Below are positions 1-5,004 of a stretch of 6,630 nt of DNA, piece by piece. Where the stretch lies: positions 1-6,630 of the forward strand of contig CAIYWF010000076.1 in assembly GCA_903929845.1 (NCBI GenBank), given 5' to 3'. The notes under the pieces were generated by a model. That model was not told the origin of the DNA, made no database searches, and worked only from the letters and a program-made list of their open reading frames with translations. The position numbers were made by a program, and so were the translations under genes. This DNA comes from an uncultured Chlorobiaceae bacterium (lineage in GTDB: Bacteria > Bacteroidota > Chlorobiia > Chlorobiales > Chlorobiaceae). Within the stretch, counting starts at the first letter, position 1, and each line of letters starts with the position of its first letter.

Positions 1-221
1 CAGCCGTAACACTGCGTTCCGTGCAAGGAAAAAAGGTTGCCGTTATCCGCTATTCGGGCCTGCATTCCGAAAGCAACTTACGGAACTATGCGGAGAAGTT
101 GGCCGTATGGCTTGAAAAGAAAGGGTACCGTGTTTGCTCACAACCGCGTGTTGCAAGTTACGATCCTCCCTGGACCATTCCGTTTTTACGGCGAAACGAA
201 GTGCATATCGATATTGAGTAA
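1..221 (+). CDS. SOUL-type haem-binding family protein, C-terminal part (cut at the 5' edge)
   Basis: This is the last ~72 residues of a reading frame that is already open at the window edge; base 3 is the first complete codon and TAA is at 219-221. The peptide has the order expected of the C-terminal half of SOUL/haem-binding proteins: a strand with KKVAVIRYSG, a helix beginning SESNLRNYAEKL, then YDPPWTIPFLRRNEVHIDIE at the end. The PPWT..FLRRNEV block is the usual SOUL terminus. Family members bind haem or related tetrapyrroles, but the physiological role in bacteria is poorly known. The GTG at 21 is in frame, but it falls inside the conserved fold and is unlikely to be the start. The N-terminus, any signal peptide and the haem-contact region lie outside the window. 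The gene is followed by ~97 bp in which I see no convincing terminator or promoter. Confidence 0.8.
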   Translation, partial: AVTLRSVQGKKVAVIRYSGLHSESNLRNYAEKLAVWLEKKGYRVCSQPRVASYDPPWTIPFLRRNEVHIDIE

Positions 222-318
222 AGATTGAGAGTCAAGGTGGCGGGAAGCAGATTTTTTAGTGGAGTTATTATTCTTACATTTTGAAATGAGATGAATCACT
301 CAACCAAATGCTGATGGT

Positions 319-546
319 ATGAAGCCGCACTATTACTTTATCGGGGCAACCTTTTCGATACTCCTTTCTATTTACCTCTTTCTTTTCGGTACGGGAGTAA
401 ACCATGAGCTGATTGCAATTTTTGTCGGGTTATGGGCGCCGACAATTATCTGTATTGGTATTTTTAACACCTTGCTCGGTATTCTTGATGAAATGTGTTG
501 TGCACACAAGCGTATTGAGGATGCAACCTGTGGACATGATCGTTAG
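319..546 (+). CDS. Small hypothetical membrane protein with two predicted helices
   Basis: I do not recognise this 75-residue protein. It has two hydrophobic stretches, about residues 6-24 (YFIGATFSILLSIYLFLF) and 31-57 (LIAIFVGLWAPTIICIGIF onward). A short polar C-terminal tail of about 18 residues carries three cysteines (C60, C61, C71) and two histidines. The start at 319 is the first usable ATG; the ATG at 308 is out of frame and stops at once. There is no good Shine-Dalgarno sequence, which also holds for several neighbours. The stop lies 42 bp before crcB on the same strand, so it may be transcribed with the crcB-DUF190 pair, but no family knowledge ties it to fluoride. It is probably a real gene because it fills the space with typical membrane-protein composition. 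A homologue search in Chlorobi would settle that. Confidence 0.55.
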   Translation: MKPHYYFIGATFSILLSIYLFLFGTGVNHELIAIFVGLWAPTIICIGIFNTLLGILDEMCCAHKRIEDATCGHDR

Positions 547-588
547 GCTTTTCCCTTCCGTGACTGGCGGTTTCGGCAGAGCCGCATT

Positions 589-972
589 ATGAAACATGCC
601 GGAGCCATAGCGCTTGTTGGCGTGGGTGGGTTTCTCGGTTCTGTGGCGCGCTATGTGGTGTCGTTGCTGCTCTCTCCTGTGGTGCCCTGGTTTCCCTTTG
701 CCACCTTGACGGTCAATATCCTTGGCTGTTTTCTGATCGGATTCTTGGGTGAGCTGGCAATATCGACGACCCTTGTTTCTCCCGAAGCAAGGCTTTTTCT
801 GGTTACCGGGGTCTGCGGGGGCTTTACCACCTTTTCTTCCTATATGTTTGAGGATACCGCACTCCTCAGGGATGGTCAGCTTTTTTATGCAGGAATATAT
901 CTTGCTGGCAGTATCGCCGGGGGATTTATCGCACTCTATACAGGAACGCTTTTTGCTAAACTTTGGACATAA
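589..972 (+). CDS. crcB: Fluoride ion channel CrcB/FluC
   Basis: This 127-residue integral membrane protein has the size and four-helix pattern of Fluc channels, which assemble as antiparallel dual-topology dimers and let toxic fluoride leave the cytoplasm. Visible signatures are GGFLGSVARY at residues 13-22 (the N-terminal G-rich/RY motif), TLTVNILGCFLIG at 39-51 with the conserved pore Asn43, and the TM3-break motif GGFTTFSSY at 77-85. In studied Flucs the TM3 break binds the central sodium ion and supplies the pore phenylalanines. Here F82 is kept, while the second aromatic is Y85 rather than Phe. TM4 follows at about 97-121. The start is the ATG at 589; no clear ribosome site precedes it. 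The DUF190 gene begins 11 bp after the stop, so the two are very likely one operon. A single full-length copy is present, consistent with a homodimeric channel. Confidence 0.95.
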   Translation: MKHAGAIALVGVGGFLGSVARYVVSLLLSPVVPWFPFATLTVNILGCFLIGFLGELAISTTLVSPEARLFLVTGVCGGFTTFSSYMFEDTALLRDGQLFYAGIYLAGSIAGGFIALYTGTLFAKLWT

Positions 973-973
973 C

Positions 974-977
974 GGAG
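974..977 (+). promoter_or_regulatory. Ribosome binding site of the DUF190 gene
   Basis: GGAG lies 6 bases before the ATG at 984, within the 11-bp gap after crcB. It is one of only two clear Shine-Dalgarno sites in the window. It supports the 984 start and independent re-initiation of the downstream cistron. Confidence 0.75.
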
Positions 978-983
978 TGAATT

Positions 984-1319
984 ATGGAACTACAGAGTTC
1001 AGAAATGCTGCGGATTTTTGTTGGGGAACAGGCCCGGTACGGTCATCGGCCACTTTATGAAGAGATTGTCCGTGAAGCCCGGACACAGGAGATGGCTGGC
1101 GCCACGGTACTGAAAGGAGTGCTCTCCTACGGTCACGACATGCACATCAAGACCTCAAAAATCATGGAGTTGGGGACGAACCTTCCTATGGTTATTGAGC
1201 TTGTCGATTCTGCGGAGAAGATAGACGGATTTCTGCCGATGGTTGAGCAGATGGTCAGGGATGCTTCAGCACGCGCGATGATTACCAGGGAGCTGGTACG
1301 CACGGGAATTATTGAATAA
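984..1319 (+). CDS. DUF190 family PII-like protein
   Basis: This 111-residue soluble protein matches the DUF190 pattern. It has an N-terminal strand LRIFVGEQARYGHRPLYEEI (9-28), a central GATVLKGVLSYG block (39-50), then LPMVIELVDSAEKIDGFLP (67-85) and a C-terminal helix. The family has a ferredoxin-like fold related to the nitrogen regulator PII and is often encoded next to crcB, as here. That suggests a regulatory or accessory role in fluoride or ion homeostasis, but no biochemical function is firmly established. The T-loop equivalent (about residues 50-60, GHDMHIKTSK) shows nothing that identifies a ligand. The start at 984 is supported by GGAG six bases upstream. The gene is followed directly by a strong terminator, so it is the last gene of the forward cluster. 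Confidence 0.93.
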   Translation: MELQSSEMLRIFVGEQARYGHRPLYEEIVREARTQEMAGATVLKGVLSYGHDMHIKTSKIMELGTNLPMVIELVDSAEKIDGFLPMVEQMVRDASARAMITRELVRTGIIE

Positions 1320-1353
1320 CGAAAAAGGGAAGCCCCGAAGCTTCCCTTTTTCG
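1320..1353. terminator. Bidirectional Rho-independent terminator between the DUF190 gene and hemL
   Basis: A perfect 14-bp inverted repeat (1320-1333 and 1340-1353) encloses a 6-base loop, CCCGAA. The outer part of each arm is A5 or T5, so either strand gives a GC-containing hairpin core (GGGAAGC/GCTTCCC) followed by a U-run. It begins one base after the DUF190 stop and ends 22 bp before the hemL stop, so it can serve both convergent transcripts. Confidence 0.9.
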
Positions 1354-1375
1354 CATTGTTCCGTATCCCGGCGGG

Positions 1376-2671
1376 TTATTTACCGGACTCTACAAGAGCG
1401 TAGTAGTTTGCCTTGATGGTTTTTTCCAGATCTGCGTCGGTGTGCATCGAGCTGATGAACATCGCTTCGAACTGTGAAGGTGCGAGGTAAATGCCCTGGT
1501 CAAGCATGGAGTGGAAGTATTTGCCGTGTCTTTTAACATCGGCAGTGATTGCTGTCGAGTAGTCAACCACTGGAGTCCCGGTAAAGAAAAGGCAGGACAT
1601 GGAGCCGACACGGTTCTGTACGTAGTTCAGGCCGAGTTTCTTCAGGTTGTCACTGAAGCCCTCTTCAATAATCACGGCTTTTCTTTCAAGCTCAGGATAG
1701 GGATTTTCTTCAATCAGGATTTTCAGGGTCGCAAGACCAGCGGTCAGCGCCAGCGGGTTGCCTGAAAGCGTGCCTGCCTGGTAGACATCGCCGAGCGGAG
1801 CAACGCGCTCCATGATCTGGCGTTTGCCGCCGAATGCTCCAACGGGAAGACCGCCGCCGATAATCTTGCCCATGGTGGTCAAATCAGGCGTGACACCGTA
1901 GAGGCTCTGTGCTCCGCCAAGTGCCACGCGGAAACCGCACATCACTTCATCAAAAATCAGTACAATGTCTTCCTGGTCACAAAGGGTGCGAAGATCAGCA
2001 AGAAATCCAGGTTTTGCCGGAATAACGCCGGTGTTTCCAGCAACAGGCTCAATGATAATAGCGGCAATATTGCCCTTGTTCTCATTGACAAGCAATTTTA
2101 CCGAGTCAATATCGTTATAGGTTGCATTGAGCGTATCCATTGCAGTCCCCCTGGTGACGCCGGGGCTGTCGGGAGCGCCGAGGGTCAGGGCGCCAGAACC
2201 TGCCTTGATGAGGAAGCTGTCGCCATGGCCATGGTAGCAGCCTTCAAATTTGATGATTTTATCGCGCCCCGTGTAGCCGCGAGCCAGACGAACAGCCGAC
2301 ATGGTGGCTTCGGTACCGCTGTTGACCATGCGCACCATTTCAAGCGAAGGAACAATTTTGCAGAGAAGCTCGGCAATTTCAATTTCCATCTCAATCGGGG
2401 TACCAAAACTGGTGCCGATTTTTTTCAGAGTATACTCAAGCGCGGCCGTGATTTTGGGGTGCATGCTGCCGAGAATAAACGGTCCCCACGAACCGACATA
2501 GTCAAGGTAGCTGTTGCCATCAACGTCGGTCATGTATGCGCCCGACCCTTTGGCCATGTACACTGGAGTTCCGCCAACGGATTTGAACGCTCGTACCGGA
2601 GAATTCACGCCGCCAGGAATAAACTTCTTTGCTTTTTCAAAGAGTTCAATTGATTTGGTGAGTTGAGGCAT
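1376..2671 (-). CDS. hemL: Glutamate-1-semialdehyde 2,1-aminomutase
   Basis: HemL is a PLP enzyme that converts glutamate-1-semialdehyde to 5-aminolevulinate, the last step of the C5 pathway feeding haem, vitamin B12 and, in green sulfur bacteria, bacteriochlorophyll. From the ATG at 2671 it is 431 residues, the normal family length. Visible signatures are FIPGGVNSPVRAF (17-29), the phosphate-binding MVNSGTEATMSA (115-126), FEGCYHGHGDSFL (142-154), FDEVMCGFR (240-248) with Asp241 for the PLP pyridine nitrogen, and TTMGKIIGGGLPVGAFGG (265-282) with Lys269 as the predicted Schiff-base lysine. QAGTLSGNPLA follows. The frame is open three codons further to a TTG at 2680 (434 residues), but homologues remembered from Chlorobium start MPQLTKS, so I prefer 2671; neither start has a good ribosome site. 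recO lies 110 bp upstream on the same strand and may be co-transcribed. All catalytic motifs are intact. Confidence 0.97.
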   Translation of the reverse strand: MPQLTKSIELFEKAKKFIPGGVNSPVRAFKSVGGTPVYMAKGSGAYMTDVDGNSYLDYVGSWGPFILGSMHPKITAALEYTLKKIGTSFGTPIEMEIEIAELLCKIVPSLEMVRMVNSGTEATMSAVRLARGYTGRDKIIKFEGCYHGHGDSFLIKAGSGALTLGAPDSPGVTRGTAMDTLNATYNDIDSVKLLVNENKGNIAAIIIEPVAGNTGVIPAKPGFLADLRTLCDQEDIVLIFDEVMCGFRVALGGAQSLYGVTPDLTTMGKIIGGGLPVGAFGGKRQIMERVAPLGDVYQAGTLSGNPLALTAGLATLKILIEENPYPELERKAVIIEEGFSDNLKKLGLNYVQNRVGSMSCLFFTGTPVVDYSTAITADVKRHGKYFHSMLDQGIYLAPSQFEAMFISSMHTDADLEKTIKANYYALVESGK

Positions 2672-2781
2672 GTCAGACAATGCTGTTTAGGATTGAACAA
2701 GAGGTTACAAGAGTAAATAAAAAGTCTGCTCAAGATAGAAATACTCCAGAAGATATAAAACCCCAAAAAAATGAGCCATCG

Positions 2782-3567
2782 CTATTGCTGAAGCATTTGA
2801 GAGACGATAACAAGGTTTTTGCGCGACCGAAGATGCTCCAGATGTACTCCACAGTACTCATGCAGCAGGTCGCAGAGCGTCTCAATATCGACGGCATCGG
2901 CGTTGATGGAGTTCCCTGCAGGATGTCGTGTTGCCGCAAGAGTGTTCAACTGCATGGCAAGGCGCACCGGAATAAGTTGTTTTCTTGCCAAATTATCTCC
3001 TGCTGCACCGGGCAGCGCAAGACCGCCAGGATTCATCACAAAATAAAGCTCAGTCAGTTTCATGGCGTTGATGGCAGGCACAAGCTCCTCTCCGCTGAAG
3101 ACGCATCTCTGCAGGGAGGGTTGAAAGCCAAGCACCGAGACAAACCGCAAAAGAAACCAGGCATAAAGCTGCCGAAAATTGACACCGGTACGGTAAAGCT
3201 GCTCAAGGGTTCCTGCAAGCAGAGTGAAGAGCGGGAGACTTTTTTCGCCGTTTTCCGTACTCTGCCTGACCAGATCAATGATTCGGTAGAGAACAGCAAA
3301 ACGCTCCAAATCCGGCTCGGGAACCATTGGGCTTAAAACAAGGTTTCCATCACTGACCAGTTGAATATCGCGGCTGCTTTTTTTATAGAGGACAAGGTCG
3401 AGCATATTACCCGCGCTGAAGAGTCCCGAGAGCTTGTTTTTAGGGTTGCGCGCACCTTTAATGATAACCGACATTTTGCCGAACTCACGGGCGTAGATTG
3501 AGCAGATCTTTGATTGGTCACGGTATTTTGTTTCCCGTAAAATGATGGCCCGGGTTTTGACGATCAC
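2782..3567 (-). CDS. recO: DNA repair protein RecO
   Basis: RecO works in the RecFOR pathway, binding SSB-coated single-stranded DNA and helping to load RecA during gap repair and annealing. I place the start at the GTG at 3567, giving 261 residues beginning MIVKTRAIIL, which matches the family N-terminus. The OB-fold domain covers about residues 1-80 (REGVILR-like RAIILRETKYRDQSKI, then GKMSVIIKGARNPKNKL). A helical C-terminal domain follows, with PDLERFAVLYRIIDLVRQ and FLLRFVSVLGFQPSLQRC. An ATG at 3666 would add 33 residues, but that stretch overlaps the AT-rich divergent promoter region and does not resemble RecO. The usual four-cysteine zinc site of the C-terminal domain is mostly absent; only Cys155 in QRCVFSGEEL sits at the expected place. 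The gene is divergent from the zinc-ribbon gene and precedes hemL on the same strand. Confidence 0.93.
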   Translation of the reverse strand: MIVKTRAIILRETKYRDQSKICSIYAREFGKMSVIIKGARNPKNKLSGLFSAGNMLDLVLYKKSSRDIQLVSDGNLVLSPMVPEPDLERFAVLYRIIDLVRQSTENGEKSLPLFTLLAGTLEQLYRTGVNFRQLYAWFLLRFVSVLGFQPSLQRCVFSGEELVPAINAMKLTELYFVMNPGGLALPGAAGDNLARKQLIPVRLAMQLNTLAATRHPAGNSINADAVDIETLCDLLHEYCGVHLEHLRSRKNLVIVSQMLQQ

Positions 3568-3570
3568 GGA

Positions 3571-3599
3571 CTGAACTTTTATATGTTGCGAAATATAAT
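3571..3599 (+). promoter_or_regulatory. Candidate promoter for the FmdB-like gene
   Basis: A perfect TATAAT (3594-3599) is preceded by CTGAAC (3571-3576) at a 17-base spacing. The -35 box matches the sigma-70 consensus at only three of six positions. It would give a leader of about 70 bases before the ATG at 3680. The -10 lies inside a 12-bp palindrome shared with the opposite strand. Sigma preferences in this phylum are not fully known, so this is an inference from sequence. Confidence 0.45.
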
Positions 3600-3603
3600 T
3601 ATA
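3598..3603 (-). promoter_or_regulatory. Candidate -10 box for recO
   Basis: Read on the reverse strand this is a perfect TATAAT, 30 bases before the recO GTG. It shares two bases with the forward -10 because the surrounding 3593-3604 block is a perfect palindrome. No good -35 box sits at a 16-18 base spacing; the nearest (TTTGCC at 3625-3630) is 21 bases away. The position suits recO, but the promoter as a whole is weakly supported. Confidence 0.35.
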
Positions 3604-3665
3604 TACAAAAACGCTGCACTCTGCGGCAAACTGAATTTTTAAAGAGTAAAGAAATCGATTAATCA

Positions 3666-3670
3666 AGGAG
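3666..3670 (+). promoter_or_regulatory. Ribosome binding site of the FmdB-like gene
   Basis: AGGAG (3666-3670, within AAGGAGA) ends 9 bases before the ATG at 3680. It fixes the start of the zinc-ribbon gene and is the stronger of the two clear Shine-Dalgarno sites in the window. Confidence 0.8.
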
Positions 3671-3679
3671 AAAATAGAG

Positions 3680-3943
3680 ATGCCGACCTACCAGTATCGA
3701 TGCAATAACTGCGGAAATGAGCTTGAAATAGTCCAGAAAATGAGCGCCGATTCTCTGACCATCTGTCCGAAATGTGAAAAAGAGACGTTTGAACGGGTCA
3801 TAACAGCCGAAGGCGGATTTGTGTTGAAGGGATCCGGGTTTTACAAAACAGACTACGCCAAGGGTAAACCTGAGGCAGCGCCTGCCGCCCCCCCCTGTGC
3901 CACTGCGGCCTGTTCTGGCGGTACTTGCCCAATGGCAAAATAG
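3680..3943 (+). CDS. FmdB-family zinc-ribbon protein
   Basis: This 87-residue protein opens with MPTYQYRCNNCG and has two CxxC knuckles, C8-C11 and C29-C32, that would form a single zinc ribbon. That is the hallmark of the FmdB/CxxC_CxxC_SSSS putative regulatory family. FERVITAEGGFVLKGSGFYKTDY (37-59) continues the family pattern. The family is widespread, but its molecular function is not established; the name comes from a proposed regulator near the formamidase/amidase gene of Methylophilus. The tail (about 60-87) is Ala/Pro-rich and carries three further cysteines, C73, C78 and C83, ending CPMAK. Codons 70-72 of this tail lie on an eight-cytosine run. The start at 3680 has AGGAG nine bases upstream. 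The gene is monocistronic in appearance: divergent from recO, and closed by a hairpin it shares with the convergent OstA-like gene. Confidence 0.93.
   Translation: MPTYQYRCNNCGNELEIVQKMSADSLTICPKCEKETFERVITAEGGFVLKGSGFYKTDYAKGKPEAAPAAPPCATAACSGGTCPMAK
3888..3895 (+). repeat. C8 homopolymer tract inside the FmdB-like gene
   Basis: Eight consecutive cytosines fall in codons 70-72 (Ala-Pro-Pro) of the zinc-ribbon gene, after the zinc-binding core. Losing one base would open a frame that runs on to about 4187. Gaining one base would replace the cysteine tail and stop near 3966. The tract could be a slippage site or simply reflect GC-rich Ala/Pro codons. Confidence 0.9.
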
Positions 3944-3988
3944 AACACCTCAGCTCCGCCGCCTGATGCCATCATCGAAACACGAAAC

Positions 3989-4026
3989 AGCCTTCCTCTC
4001 TCAAGGGAGGCTTTTCTGTTTTTTGA
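3989..4026 (+). terminator. Rho-independent terminator of the FmdB-like gene, overlapping the end of the OstA-like gene
   Basis: The arms AGCCTTCCT (3989-3997) and AGGGAGGCT (4004-4012) pair over 9 bp with one G-T wobble, around a 6-base loop (3998-4003). T-rich sequence follows (TTTTCTG then TTTTTT to about 4024). It starts 45 bp after the zinc-ribbon stop. The TGA of the convergent OstA-like gene (4001-4003) lies in the loop, and its last codons form one arm. On the reverse strand the hairpin has only a poor T-run. Confidence 0.75.
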
Positions 4027-4933
4027 ACGGATTCTCCTTTTCTCTCCACGCAAACGTTGAAAGATTGATGCTCTTGTTTCCCCTGAAACTTTCAGGGTAC
4101 TGTTTTCCTTCTACATTTCCCGTTACCTTTACCCTGCCGAGAATGCCGTTCGTAAAAAACATGCGGATCATATCCCCGCTCGAATAGTTGATGCCCGAAG
4201 GTTTCCGGTTCTCATTGTAGAGATGATAGAGGCTTTCTGCCTGACTGGTGAGTGTAATTCCTGTTATTTTCGATTTGTTGTTGAGCAGGATCACCATTTT
4301 CTTGCCGCTGAACTGGTCATAAACGACTGGCGAAACAGATAGAGTGTCCTGTGCGGCAAAAAAAGCATTGTTTTTTACCTGTATTTCATCAATGTGTTTG
4401 CGTTTTCCGACCCCGTCAGACTCTTTGAGATGCAGCAGAAGAGTATCACCGCTGATCTGCTGTTCATTGTGCCAGACCAGGACGTCATCGTAGAGCCAGA
4501 TTTGGCTGGTTGCCTTATTGACCACAGCCCTCCGCGACTTTCCGACAAGTGAGTTATCCACCATCCGGCCACGGACGTTCCCGCTTAATTCTCCGATCTC
4601 TCTGTCAGGGTAGTAGACCCCATGTTCACCGTAAATTTCAACCGAATTGTCGGTCATAAAAACATTGCCGTCCAGTACGATTTTGTTCTCCTGCTCATAA
4701 TCGGTGGCACGGTCGCATCGCAATGTTATTGTTCCGTCCAGGAACACCACATTGCCGATAACCATACGGTAGTTCCCCGTTTTTGTCTGGCCTCCTTCGA
4801 TGGTATCGGCATGCTGGAGAATAATTTTCTTTTTTTCTGCCCGTAGTGTATTATGGTTCACAACCGGGAGCACGATCGCCTGAAGCATCGCCGTGCAGGC
4901 GGTCAAAAACATCAATGAAAAAAATCTTTGCAT
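4001..4933 (-). CDS. OstA/LptA-like protein, probable envelope (LPS transport-type) beta-jellyroll protein
   Basis: This 310-residue protein has an N-terminal hydrophobic segment (about residues 4-25, after MQR) that fits a Sec signal or membrane anchor. It is followed by beta-rich, OstA-type repeats: YRMVIGNVVFLDGTITLRCDRA (55-76), NKIVLDGNVFMTDNSVEIYGEHGVYY (83-108), GELSGNVRGRM (114-124), and SQIWLYDDVLVWHNEQQISGDTLLLHL (143-169). This V.GNV...G....CD.A pattern is that of the LptA/OstA N-terminal domain, whose members form a periplasmic bridge for lipopolysaccharide. At ~310 residues it is longer than E. coli LptA (~185) and resembles the longer OstA-like proteins of Bacteroidetes/Chlorobi. 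L10-T-A-C13 looks like a lipobox, but it is very early and followed by more hydrophobic residues, so lipidation is doubtful. The start is the ATG at 4933, without an obvious ribosome site. It is divergent from the epimerase-like gene. Its assignment as the actual LptA is unproven. Confidence 0.83.
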   Translation of the reverse strand: MQRFFSLMFLTACTAMLQAIVLPVVNHNTLRAEKKKIILQHADTIEGGQTKTGNYRMVIGNVVFLDGTITLRCDRATDYEQENKIVLDGNVFMTDNSVEIYGEHGVYYPDREIGELSGNVRGRMVDNSLVGKSRRAVVNKATSQIWLYDDVLVWHNEQQISGDTLLLHLKESDGVGKRKHIDEIQVKNNAFFAAQDTLSVSPVVYDQFSGKKMVILLNNKSKITGITLTSQAESLYHLYNENRKPSGINYSSGDMIRMFFTNGILGRVKVTGNVEGKQYPESFRGNKSINLSTFAWREKENPFKKQKSLP

Positions 4934-4984
4934 GGATAAAAGATAATGATTGGCTGCATCCCGGAGATGGCTTTCCCCTAATGT

Positions 4985-4998
4985 AACAAAGCTTTGTT
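4985..4998. promoter_or_regulatory. 14-bp perfect palindrome in the divergent intergenic region
   Basis: AACAAAGCTTTGTT reads the same on both strands. It lies in the 71-bp space between the OstA-like start (4933) and the epimerase-like GTG (5005), only 6 bases before that GTG. Its symmetry and place suggest a dimeric-regulator operator, but it also contains a HindIII-like AAGCTT core and could be chance. A zero-loop palindrome is unlikely to act as a terminator. Confidence 0.35.
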
Positions 4999-5004
4999 TT
5001 TACT

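Noticed and set aside
222..318. Possible fluoride riboswitch before the crcB cluster (CTGATGGT near 310)
   Set aside because: Only a short match to the 3' part of the crcB RNA motif is seen. The 5' GG-GATGG element and the pairing C-rich segment are missing, and the 547-588 gap before crcB shows nothing better than a tiny CGGC-AGA-GCCG hairpin.
2680..3336. A 218-codon forward open frame opposite recO
   Set aside because: It is antisense to the well-supported recO and to the recO-hemL gap, has no family resemblance, and its composition is that of a shadow frame.
3568..3666. N-terminal extension of RecO to an ATG at 3666
   Set aside because: The extra 33 residues do not resemble RecO and would cover the AT-rich divergent promoter region. 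The GTG at 3567 gives the family N-terminus.
4895..4933. Lipoprotein signal (L-T-A-C at residue 13) in the OstA-like protein
   Set aside because: The cysteine is too close to the N-terminus and the hydrophobic stretch continues beyond it, so an ordinary signal peptide or anchor is more likely.
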